Part shown: in pieces, positions 9,144 through 16,961 of the stretch
How the letters are laid out: each line of letters opens with the position of its first letter
How positions within the stretch are numbered: position 1 is the first letter of the stretch
Assembly (NCBI GenBank): GCA_013316825.1
Contig: WSLY01000005.1
Coordinates: forward strand, 1 to 64,000
Length of the DNA: 64,000 nucleotides
Source: Lachnospiraceae bacterium
Lineage (GTDB): Bacteria > Bacillota > Clostridia > Lachnospirales > Lachnospiraceae
Direction: 5' to 3'
Notes under the pieces: model-generated
The model's input: only the letters and a program-made list of their open reading frames with translations
What the model was told of the DNA's origin: nothing
The model's database searches: none
Translations under genes and position numbers: made by a program

Positions 9144-10745
9144 ATGGGAAAAGCAAGATGGATTCTATGCGTGACGTTATTTTTGACGATGGCTGCATGT
9201 GGAAAAAAGGATAGCGATAGCAATGCGGACAATATGGAACGGACAACAGAAACCATAACAACCGGCGCTTCGGAAGAGACCGGCGTTGAGAAGGAAACGG
9301 AAGCTTTGTCACAGGCGGCAGACGATAATGCAGAAATCTGGAGGATGGATGAGGCGCCGCCCGTTAGAAATTTGCTGTCGGAAGAGGAGAAAGCAGACGG
9401 TCGGGATAGGATACTGGAAGAGGGAACATTTTTGTTTGCGGGGCAGGAAAATGAAGGTTACTATCCAAGTGATATTTCCTGGCTGAATGAAGCGAAGGAG
9501 AACGATGCGGTGGCACTGATTTATGCCTGTGAAGATGTGACGCATGGTGGTTGGGGAATACTTGGTATGTCAGTGCAGGCAGAAGGCGGCGATAGCGGGC
9601 AGAAAGATATTACAGCGTCTTCGGATGAGCCGCAAAAGGAACGCCTTGCGGTTTATTCTGTGGAAGAAATTCTGAGGATTGCCAACATAGGAAAAACGGA
9701 AGATATCACTTCATTTTCTTTGGGTGCATGGAATGGAGGAAGGATTGCCGCTCTATATTATTTGCCGGAAACAGTAGCAGTGGAATTCAATAGTTATCTG
9801 GCGGAAATTGCGGAATATGAACAGATTATACATACTTACGACGGGGAACTTTCTAATGAGAATGCGATTGAAAACGCAAAAATTGTTTATGGATATTTAA
9901 AAGAGATTTATGGCAGCGTCTGTCTGACCGGACAGATGGAATCTACTTGGATGGGATCTGCGGATTATGAGATGGATTACATTGAAAGTGTTACAGGAAA
10001 GCTTCCGGCAATTCGTGGATTGGATTTTATGCACAATGATTTTGAGGGAGTTACAGAGCGCGCGCAGGAATGGTGGGAACAAGGAGGCATTCCCACTATC
10101 TGCTGGCATACTGGCTCGGACTTTTCCAGTGGTTATGATGAGAGCAAGAGCGATAATTTAAACTGGGAAGAAGCCTTTATACCGGGCACAGACAGTTACA
10201 GTGAGCTTTTGGAAGGTATGGACAGAGCAGTGCCTTATTTGCAGCAGTTGGAGGATGCAGGAGTACCCGTTTTATGGCGGCCATTCCATGAGTTAGATGG
10301 CGGCTGGTTCTGGTGGAGCAAAGGAGGAGCAGAGAATTTTGTCAAATTGTGGCAGTTGATGTACAGCCGCTATACAGATTATTGGGGATTAGATAATTTA
10401 ATCTGGGTATATGGCTATGCAGGAACCGGCGGAAATATGGCAGCGTGGTATCCCGGAGATTCCTATGTGGATCTGGTGGGGGCGGACAGCTACACCTTCG
10501 GAGCAAATGCTTCTTTATTTGAGGAATGTGATGCGCTTGCACCAGAGGGAATGCCGCTTGTGTTTCATGAATGCGGTACGATTCCGACAGAACGGCAAAT
10601 GAAGGATGAGCAGGCACAATGGACATATTTTATGGTGTGGCACACAGACTTCATTACAAATGAAGAAAATAATACGAAAGAATCTTTGAGGGAAATTTAT
10701 AACAGCGAATATTTTATTACGTTGGACGAACTTCCGTTTCGGTGA
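9144..10745 (+). CDS. Glycoside hydrolase family 26 lipoprotein (beta-mannanase-like)
   Basis: This 533-residue secreted protein begins with a short signal peptide and a lipobox-like LTMAAC, so Cys19 is probably lipidated and the enzyme anchored outside the cell. A Ser/Thr/Glu-rich linker follows. Residues of about 95-205 may form a carbohydrate-binding module that I cannot name. The GH26 domain covers about 235-533: WRPFHELDGGWFWW holds the predicted acid/base Glu383 and LVFHECG the predicted nucleophile Glu476, in the spacing usual for the clan-A fold. GH26 members mainly hydrolyse beta-1,4-mannans; other specificities (for example beta-1,3-xylan) cannot be excluded. A strong AGGAGG precedes the start. 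A GH32 gene follows 19 bp later. Confidence 0.88.
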   Translation: MGKARWILCVTLFLTMAACGKKDSDSNADNMERTTETITTGASEETGVEKETEALSQAADDNAEIWRMDEAPPVRNLLSEEEKADGRDRILEEGTFLFAGQENEGYYPSDISWLNEAKENDAVALIYACEDVTHGGWGILGMSVQAEGGDSGQKDITASSDEPQKERLAVYSVEEILRIANIGKTEDITSFSLGAWNGGRIAALYYLPETVAVEFNSYLAEIAEYEQIIHTYDGELSNENAIENAKIVYGYLKEIYGSVCLTGQMESTWMGSADYEMDYIESVTGKLPAIRGLDFMHNDFEGVTERAQEWWEQGGIPTICWHTGSDFSSGYDESKSDNLNWEEAFIPGTDSYSELLEGMDRAVPYLQQLEDAGVPVLWRPFHELDGGWFWWSKGGAENFVKLWQLMYSRYTDYWGLDNLIWVYGYAGTGGNMAAWYPGDSYVDLVGADSYTFGANASLFEECDALAPEGMPLVFHECGTIPTERQMKDEQAQWTYFMVWHTDFITNEENNTKESLREIYNSEYFITLDELPFR

Positions 10746-10764
10746 GAAAATTCTGGAGACAAAA

Positions 10765-12327
10765 ATGCGAATACATATTGTTGAACCATATTTATGGATG
10801 CCGGTGGATAAAAAAGAGCCGGAGGTAAAATTACATTTTTATTGTGAAGATGTCAAGATTCAAGAGGTGGATATTCAGTTAGGAGGTACGGATGGGGATT
10901 TTTACACATTCATGGATGTGAGCAATTACCTTGGCAGGGATATCACGATAAAAGGAAATGTGGAGGAAGACAAGTTATATTATATTTTCTGCTATGGTGA
11001 AAAGGTACAAAATGTGTATCCGTTTCGTCCGCAGATACATTTTGCGGCAAAGACAGGGTGGATTAACGACCCTAACGGACTTGTATTTGCGGATGGGATA
11101 TACCATTTGTATCACCAGTGGAATCCTTATGGAGTTATTTGGGGAAATATGCATTGGGGACATGCGGTTAGTAAGGATATGATTGTCTGGGAACATAAGC
11201 CGATGGTAATGGAACCAGATGCATATGGAACCATTTTTTCGGGATGCGGATGGCAGGATAAAGACAATGTGGCGGGATTTGGAAAAAATGCATTGTTGTT
11301 TTTTTATACTGCTTCAGGCGGTGATAATCAATGGTCTATTGATTCGGGTAACCGGCATACACAGAGGCTGGCAGTATCGTTGGACGGTGGAGAAACGCTG
11401 CAGAAAACGGATGGGGTGATTTTGGAACATATTGCGGCAGGAAATCGTGACCCTAAAATATTTTATCATAATAAAAGCGGTGCGTATGTGATGGTGCTGT
11501 TTTTGGATGCGTATGAGTTTGCGGTTTTTCGCTCTCCCAATTTGCGGCAATGGCATGAAACACAGCGGTTTTCAGCGGAGGGTATGCAAGAATGCCCTGA
11601 TTTGTTTGAATTGCCGGTGGGCAATGGTACAGCGGCAAAGAAATGGGTATTCTGGTCTGCGGATGGATATTATCTGGTTGGTGATTTCGATGGTTATCGG
11701 TTTACGCCGGAATCAGAGGTTTTATCTGCCTATCGTACAAAATTACCATATGCTGCGCAGACGTACGCGGGGATAGATGACAGAATAATCAGTGTGGCAT
11801 GGCTGCGGACGGAGAATGAACGTGGAAATTATAAAGGCATGATGTCAATTCCGGCAGAGCTTTCGCTGGTAGAAAGTGACGATGGCTATCGAATCCGATT
11901 TTCTCTCATAAAGGAATTTATAAAGCGAAGGCGGCCCTGCGAGGAATTGAGGCTACAAGAAAAAGAAATTGAAATGTTGTTAAAGGGGAAACCGATAGAG
12001 GTGATATTAAAATGGGGCGTACGGAAAACAGGGTGTACGAGAGTCCTGATAGGAAAGGTATGTTTTGATATCCAATTTGGAGAGGGTAAAATACAAGTCA
12101 TAAATCAGGGAACACATTCCGAAACAGTGACAATATCATTTGATAGCGACAGTCCCTTTGACATGGATATCGTCGTCGATCAGGGGGTGATAGAATTTTA
12201 TGGAAGTGATGGGGTGATTTATGGTGCAATCGAACCGGAAGAAAACATATTACATAAAAAGTTCGCGCTGGAGTCTGAAGTAGAAATAGAAGTAGTGCAA
12301 ATATATGAGATTTTGAGTGTATTATAA
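10765..12327 (+). CDS. Glycoside hydrolase family 32 (levanase / invertase / fructan hydrolase)
   Basis: A 520-residue protein without a signal peptide, so probably cytoplasmic. After an N-terminal beta-rich module of about 90 residues comes the five-bladed GH32 propeller, with WINDPNG (nucleophile Asp102), RDP (transition-state Asp229) and ECPD (acid/base Glu276). A C-terminal beta-sandwich module starts near residue 370. The family cleaves beta-fructofuranosyl bonds in sucrose, fructo-oligosaccharides or levan; a cytoplasmic location favours short imported or phosphorylated substrates. It shares the promoter of the GH26 lipoprotein, an odd substrate pairing, and no PTS or ABC transporter gene is adjacent. 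Base composition is more AT-rich than in nearby housekeeping genes. Confidence 0.92.
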   Translation: MRIHIVEPYLWMPVDKKEPEVKLHFYCEDVKIQEVDIQLGGTDGDFYTFMDVSNYLGRDITIKGNVEEDKLYYIFCYGEKVQNVYPFRPQIHFAAKTGWINDPNGLVFADGIYHLYHQWNPYGVIWGNMHWGHAVSKDMIVWEHKPMVMEPDAYGTIFSGCGWQDKDNVAGFGKNALLFFYTASGGDNQWSIDSGNRHTQRLAVSLDGGETLQKTDGVILEHIAAGNRDPKIFYHNKSGAYVMVLFLDAYEFAVFRSPNLRQWHETQRFSAEGMQECPDLFELPVGNGTAAKKWVFWSADGYYLVGDFDGYRFTPESEVLSAYRTKLPYAAQTYAGIDDRIISVAWLRTENERGNYKGMMSIPAELSLVESDDGYRIRFSLIKEFIKRRRPCEELRLQEKEIEMLLKGKPIEVILKWGVRKTGCTRVLIGKVCFDIQFGEGKIQVINQGTHSETVTISFDSDSPFDMDIVVDQGVIEFYGSDGVIYGAIEPEENILHKKFALESEVEIEVVQIYEILSVL

Positions 12328-12373
12328 AAATGCTGACTATTTTGAAAGAAAAACAGAGAATTCACAGAAAGTA

Positions 12374-12403
12374 TTGAAAATGAAATTTATTGTGTGATAT
12401 ACT
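12374..12403 (+). promoter_or_regulatory. Promoter of pilT
   Basis: TTGAAA (12374-12379) and TATACT (12398-12403) are separated by 18 bp. The transcript would start near 12410 and carry a leader of about 90 nt. Confidence 0.65.
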
Positions 12404-12417
12404 TTTTATATTGTAGG

Positions 12418-12500
12418 TATCGCTCCGGTGCAGTATAGCGTGTTTTTGCACCGAAATCTAAAACCCCTTTCGGGACAAGGGTAGTAAAAGAGGAGAAAAT
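12418..12500 (+). promoter_or_regulatory. Structured 5' leader of pilT with alternative hairpins
   Basis: CGGTGCA (12426-12432) pairs with TGCACCG (12447-12453). The overlapping CGCT (12421-12424)/AGCG (12437-12440) pairing excludes it. A third hairpin is CCCTT (12465-12469)/AAGGG (12477-12481), with the ribosome binding site AGAGGAG just downstream. There is no T-run, so any control would be translational. It does not match riboswitch classes I know (c-di-GMP-I/II, preQ1, SAM, THF, ZTP were considered). Confidence 0.45.
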
Positions 12501-12502
12501 CT

Positions 12503-13558
12503 ATGCCTAATGTGAGAGAAATACTAGAAGAAGCAAAAGCGGCAGGCGCGTCGGATGTCCATATTACGGTGGGGATTCCACCCAAAATCAGAGTAAATGG
12601 CAAGCTGATTACCTTGACACAGTACAACCGGCTTCTGCCTGCGGACACGCTGGAGATGCTTCTGAATATCATGACGGAGACACAGCGCAACCGTTTTGAG
12701 GAGCGGGGGGAATATGATATGTCCTTTTCCATACCGGATTTGGGAAGATATCGTGTCAATGCATATAAGCAGAGAGGTTCCGTAGCGCTGGCGTTTAGAC
12801 TTGTGGGTACGAAAGTGCCTGCGCCGGAAGAGCTTGGCGTGCCTTCTTCCGTTATCGACCTGTATCAGAGAAAAAGAGGGCTGATTCTGGTAACCGGACC
12901 CACAGGAAGCGGTAAGTCTACCACGCTGGCTGCTATCATTGATAAAATCAATAATTGCAGAGACGCTCATGTCATTACGCTGGAGGACCCGATAGAGTAC
13001 CTGCACCAGCACAAGATGGCAATGGTAAACCAAAGAGAAATCGGACTGGATTCAGAAAATTATGCCAATGCACTCCGAGCAGCGCTCCGTGAAGACCCGG
13101 ATGTCATTCTGGTGGGGGAGATGAGAGATTTTGAGACCATCAGCGTGGCGATTACGGCGGCAGAAACAGGACATCTTGTATTATCGACCTTACATACCAT
13201 CGGTGCAGCAAGTACCGTTGACCGTGTAATTGATGTATTTCCACCCCATCAGCAGCAGCAGATCAGGGTGCAGTTTTCCAATGTGCTGGAAGCTGTTATT
13301 TCCCAACAGCTTATTCCGACTGTCGACGGACATGGACGAGTGGCGGCGTTCGAGGTAATGCATGCCAATCACGCTGTCCGCAACCTGATTCGTGAAGGCA
13401 AATCCCATCAGCTCACCTCGGTTATGCAGACCAACCGCAAGCTGGGCATGATAACGATGGATGAAGCGATTCAGCAACTTTATTATGCGGGGCGTATTAG
13501 CCGCGACATGGCAATCCAGTTTGCGCAGGATCCCGACAATATGGAAACCAAAATTTAA
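12503..13558 (+). CDS. pilT: Type IV pilus twitching/retraction ATPase PilT
   Basis: A hexameric secretion-type ATPase (351 residues) that depolymerises type IV pili at the inner side of the membrane. An N-terminal PAS-like domain (about 1-110) is followed by the ATPase core with Walker A GPTGSGKST (residues 132-140), an Asp box (ITLEDPIEYLH) and Walker B VILVGEMRD. The His box contains TGHLVLSTLHT, and AIRNLI-type residues (here AVRNLIREGK) are conserved in PilT. Length is typical. It is alone: no pilB, pilC or pilin gene is within the window. The next genes, comM and dprA, are linked to transformation, so a role in DNA-uptake pilus retraction is plausible but inferred. Confidence 0.95.
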   Translation: MPNVREILEEAKAAGASDVHITVGIPPKIRVNGKLITLTQYNRLLPADTLEMLLNIMTETQRNRFEERGEYDMSFSIPDLGRYRVNAYKQRGSVALAFRLVGTKVPAPEELGVPSSVIDLYQRKRGLILVTGPTGSGKSTTLAAIIDKINNCRDAHVITLEDPIEYLHQHKMAMVNQREIGLDSENYANALRAALREDPDVILVGEMRDFETISVAITAAETGHLVLSTLHTIGAASTVDRVIDVFPPHQQQQIRVQFSNVLEAVISQQLIPTVDGHGRVAAFEVMHANHAVRNLIREGKSHQLTSVMQTNRKLGMITMDEAIQQLYYAGRISRDMAIQFAQDPDNMETKI

Positions 13559-13570
13559 AGCAAAACCTGT

Positions 13571-13601
13571 CTGCGGCGGGCGCCAAATCTGCCCACCGCA
13601 G
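13571..13601 (+). terminator. Strong GC hairpin after pilT (terminator-like, without T-run)
   Basis: CTGCGGCGGGC (13571-13581) pairs with GCCCACCGCAG (13591-13601) with one mismatch and a 9-nt loop. The sequence after it is CATAGCG, so termination would be inefficient; it may protect the 3' end of the pilT mRNA. Confidence 0.45.
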
Positions 13602-13713
13602 CATAGCGATAGTGAATATATTTTCTGCCTTTATCGTTACATTCTGATATCTGATAATGTTTCTCTGTTAGGTTTATCGTTTTTCATTTTTCCAAATCCA
13701 TTTCTGAAGTAAT

Positions 13714-13742
13714 AAATATTTCTAAGTACAAATATTTCTAAG
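13714..13742 (+). repeat. Two 13-bp direct repeats in the comM upstream region
   Basis: AAATATTTCTAAG occurs at 13714-13726 and again at 13730-13742, a 16-bp period, in a 260-bp AT-rich gap upstream of comM. It could be a regulator site. No clear sigma-A promoter was recognised in the gap. Confidence 0.5.
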
Positions 13743-13818
13743 AGGCAAATTTTCTGAAACAGCCGATATTCTGAATATTTCATTATCTAAAAAATTCCAC
13801 AGAAAGAAAGGAGATAAT

Positions 13819-15363
13819 ATGTTTAGTGCAGTCAATACAGGAGGAATCCGCGGCATGGATGCCTATCCGGTGCGCGTGGAAGTAGATTTGTCCAGAGGAC
13901 TTCCATGCTTTGAACTGGTGGGGAGCGCGGGAAGTGAAGTCAAGGAAGCGAGGGAGCGGGTACAGATTGCCTTAAAAAATGAAGGCATGGTGCTTCCGGT
14001 ATCCAAAATTACTGTGAATCTTTCTCCGGCAGATATCAGGAAGGAGGGGACAGGATATGATTTGCCGATTGCAGCAGGGCTTTTGGCGTGCATGGGCGTT
14101 TTTCATGCGTCTGATTTTTTGCATACTGCCTTTCTGGGGGAGCTTGCCCTGAATGGGGAGGTGCGGCGCATCAATGGTGTGCTGCCCATTGTCATTGCCT
14201 TGAAAAAGGAGGGAATGGATACCTTTCTGGTGCCTGCGGAAAATGCAGGGGAGTGCGCGGCGGTTCCGGGCATTCGGACGGTAGGAATTAGGAGCGTGGG
14301 GGAGCTGCTTTGTTATCTTAAGGCTGACGAGGAAGAAAGGCAAAAGCGTTTTCCGACTTATGAAAGAGAAAGCGCGGGGCAGGTAAAAGGCAGCGGGAAG
14401 GATTTTGCCCAAGTGTACGGACAGGAAAGTGTAAAACGGGCGGCAGAGGTGGCGGCGGCAGGCTTTCACCATTTGATGCTGGCAGGAGCGCCGGGGACGG
14501 GAAAAACCATGATTGCGGAACGGATTCCCGACATTCTGCCGCCTATGACGGAGGAGGAAAAACTGGAGGTGTCCGGTATCTACAGCATTGCCGGAAAACT
14601 GCAGACGGAAGGATTGATGGAAAAGCGGCCGTTTCTTGCGCCGCATCATACCGTGTCGCCGCAGGCAATGGCAGGAGGCGGACGGATTCCCCGCCCCGGG
14701 CTTTTGTCTCTGGCACACCGCGGCATTCTGTTTTTGGACGAGATGCCGGAATTTTCTTCCGCCGTATTGGAGGTGCTGCGTCAGCCTATGGAAGAGAAGC
14801 GGGTGCACATTGACAGAAGCTATGGCTCTTATACGTATCCGGCGGATTTTATGTTGGTATGTGCCATGAACCCCTGTCCTTGCGGTTATTTTCCGGACAG
14901 GAACCGCTGTAATTGTTCTCCCGCCGATATCAGGCGCTATCTGGGGCGGATATCCGGACCGGTTTTAGACAGAATTGACATGATAACGGAGGCGGCGCCC
15001 GTGGCAGTGAAGGATTTGTACGAGGCGCGGGAAGCGGAAAATACCGCCGCCATTAAGCAGCGGGTGCTTGAGGCGAGAGAGCGGCAGCAGTTCCGTTACC
15101 AAAAAAGCCCGTACCATTTTAACGGAGAGCTGCCCGGAAGCGAAGTCAAAAAATACTGTCAGCCTTCCTTTGGCGGACAACGCTTTTTAGAACAAATGTC
15201 TGAGGCAGGACAGATTAGCGCAAGAGCTTTTCACAAGATATTGCGGCTTGCCCGCACGACGGCAGATTTAGAGGGCAGGGAGAAAATCGAACAGACGCAT
15301 TTGGCGGAGGCAGTCTGCTACAACAGCGGGAGAAGACGGTTCTGGAATCAGATAAGTATGTAG
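13819..15363 (+). CDS. comM: ComM/YifB-type AAA+ ATPase (Mg-chelatase-like)
   Basis: A 514-residue protein with an N-terminal Lon-protease-like fold (about 1-170), a central AAA+ domain with Walker A GAPGTGKT (near residue 224) and the Walker B-like ILFLDEMPEF, and a C-terminal Mg_chelatase_C region. CAMNPCPCGYFPD followed by CNCSP forms a Cys-rich, zinc-binding insertion typical of this family. ComM of Vibrio is a hexameric helicase that drives branch migration during transformation. AAAGGAG precedes the ATG. dprA starts 12 bp downstream, so the two form an operon. Confidence 0.93.
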   Translation: MFSAVNTGGIRGMDAYPVRVEVDLSRGLPCFELVGSAGSEVKEARERVQIALKNEGMVLPVSKITVNLSPADIRKEGTGYDLPIAAGLLACMGVFHASDFLHTAFLGELALNGEVRRINGVLPIVIALKKEGMDTFLVPAENAGECAAVPGIRTVGIRSVGELLCYLKADEEERQKRFPTYERESAGQVKGSGKDFAQVYGQESVKRAAEVAAAGFHHLMLAGAPGTGKTMIAERIPDILPPMTEEEKLEVSGIYSIAGKLQTEGLMEKRPFLAPHHTVSPQAMAGGGRIPRPGLLSLAHRGILFLDEMPEFSSAVLEVLRQPMEEKRVHIDRSYGSYTYPADFMLVCAMNPCPCGYFPDRNRCNCSPADIRRYLGRISGPVLDRIDMITEAAPVAVKDLYEAREAENTAAIKQRVLEARERQQFRYQKSPYHFNGELPGSEVKKYCQPSFGGQRFLEQMSEAGQISARAFHKILRLARTTADLEGREKIEQTHLAEAVCYNSGRRRFWNQISM

Positions 15364-15375
15364 AAGGAGGCAGTT

Positions 15376-16560
15376 TTGCAGAAAATAAAAGAAGTACAGG
15401 AGCAGCAGCCTTTTGCCCATTGGCTGAATGGTGTAGAAGGCATTGGGGGAGTGTGGGCAAGAAAACTGGTTGAGGCGTTTGGAACGCCCAAGGAGGTATA
15501 TCGGGCATCCGAAGAAAGCCTTCTGGCGATAGCGGGGAGCAGCAGGCTTGCAGGTCTGCTCGCGGCGCAGAAACGGGAAGTATATAAGGAATACGAGGAG
15601 ATGGATCAGGAGGGTATTCTCTTTTTACCCTATTACCATCCGGAGTATCCCAAAAGGCTGTTGCAGATTCCGGACAGTCCTTTTGGGATATATGTTAAGG
15701 GGAAGCCGCCAAGGGACGGTGAGAGAAGCATTGCCATCGTAGGGGCAAGAAACTGTTCGGCGTATGGCAGATATGTGGCGGATGCCTTTGCCAGAGTGTT
15801 TGCAAGGGAGGGTGTCTGTGTGATAAGCGGTATGGCAAAAGGGATTGACGGCGTGGCACAGGGCGGCGCGCTTGCCGCCGGCGGCAGCACCTATGCCGTG
15901 CTGGGCTGCGGCGTCGATGTCTGCTATCCGGCATGTCATGGCACATTGTATGAAAAAATCTGCGCATCAGGAGGCGTTCTTTCCACCTATCCCCCGAAAA
16001 CAGCGCCGTCTCCAAGATATTTTCCGCCCCGCAACCGGATTATCAGCGGACTCTCCGACGCCGTGCTGGTGGTGGAGGCAAAGCAGAAAAGCGGCACGCT
16101 GATAACGGTGGACATGGCATTAGAGCAAGGGCGTGAGGTCTACGCCGTGCCCGGGCGGATAACGGACAGGCTGAGTGACGGCTGCAACTGGCTGCTTGTG
16201 CAGGGAGCAGGCGCAGCGCTTTCACCGGCGCAGGTGCTAAGAGAGCTTTCAGAAACCGTGTGGAGAAACCATCAGCCGGATGGCTGTAAGGCAGGAGCTA
16301 TGACATTAGGTGAAAGCACTGCAGGGGCAGGAAGGGTAATTGGTAAGGCGACAGGGGAAATAGACAGGCAGGAACGGGCGCTGCTTTCTCTGTTAGACTT
16401 TTATCCCATATCCGTGGAGCAGATATATATGATGGCGCAGCGGGAAAAGCTTTTGTGCGCGCTTGCGCTCCCACAACTGATGGAGTTACTCTGGCGGCTT
16501 GTCGTAAAAGGCTTTGTCATGGACGAAGGTGGGTACTACGGGCTGAAAAAACCGATATAA
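15376..16560 (+). CDS. dprA: DNA processing protein DprA
   Basis: A 394-residue recombination mediator that loads RecA on incoming single-stranded DNA. The TTG start at 15376 was chosen for the strong AGAAGGAGG 5-6 bases upstream. An N-terminal HhH/SAM-like region (LNGVEGIGGVWARKLVEAFG) precedes the Rossmann core, which has the signatures VGARNCSAYGR, SGMAKGIDGVAQ, VLGCGVDVCYP and PPRNRIISGLSDAVLVVEA. The C-terminal roughly 60 residues form a winged-helix DprA_WH-like domain. It is cotranscribed with comM. Confidence 0.95.
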   Translation: MQKIKEVQEQQPFAHWLNGVEGIGGVWARKLVEAFGTPKEVYRASEESLLAIAGSSRLAGLLAAQKREVYKEYEEMDQEGILFLPYYHPEYPKRLLQIPDSPFGIYVKGKPPRDGERSIAIVGARNCSAYGRYVADAFARVFAREGVCVISGMAKGIDGVAQGGALAAGGSTYAVLGCGVDVCYPACHGTLYEKICASGGVLSTYPPKTAPSPRYFPPRNRIISGLSDAVLVVEAKQKSGTLITVDMALEQGREVYAVPGRITDRLSDGCNWLLVQGAGAALSPAQVLRELSETVWRNHQPDGCKAGAMTLGESTAGAGRVIGKATGEIDRQERALLSLLDFYPISVEQIYMMAQREKLLCALALPQLMELLWRLVVKGFVMDEGGYYGLKKPI

Positions 16561-16563
16561 GCA

Positions 16564-16592
16564 TTGTTTGACATTGAAAAATATTATATAAT
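16564..16592 (+). promoter_or_regulatory. Probable promoter for the small membrane protein
   Basis: TTGTTT (16564-16569) and a perfect TATAAT (16587-16592) are 17 bp apart. Transcription would start near 16599, which argues for the downstream start codon at 16633. Confidence 0.5.
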
Positions 16593-16632
16593 AAGGAGCG
16601 GTATGCAGAGTGTTGTGAGGAGGATGTGCAGG

Positions 16633-16899
16633 ATGAACTGGAAAATTATAAACGCAGCCTTTTGGATTGAAATGATTTTATCCTATCTGTTACCTTTTCA
16701 GATAACGGATGGCACCCAATATCGGGTTGGGTTTCCTGTACCATTTATATTTGTAGACGCAGGGGAATTTCATACGAGTCCTTTTATGTCAATGCATGTG
16801 AATCCTTTAGGGCTGCTGTTGAATGTAGGTATCATGTATATGATACTTATCTGCTGTAACAAAATATATACAAAAATAAGGCGTAATCATACAAAATAA
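16633..16899 (+). CDS. Small two-helix membrane protein of unknown function
   Basis: The frame is open from 16564. The ATG at 16633 follows GAGGAGG (16617-16623), while an alternative ATG at 16603 lies almost on the predicted transcription start. From 16633 the protein has 88 residues: a helix near residues 4-22, an extracytoplasmic loop with ITDGTQYRVGFPVPF, a second helix near residues 60-80 and a basic tail. I do not recognise a family. It lies alone between dprA and ispG, in a more AT-rich stretch than either. A real gene is likely but not proven. Confidence 0.5.
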   Translation: MNWKIINAAFWIEMILSYLLPFQITDGTQYRVGFPVPFIFVDAGEFHTSPFMSMHVNPLGLLLNVGIMYMILICCNKIYTKIRRNHTK

Positions 16900-16961
16900 C
16901 GGTACTTTATGGATTAAAAACTTTTTATAAAGAGAGTAAGAAGAAAGGCGCAGGTAACAGC

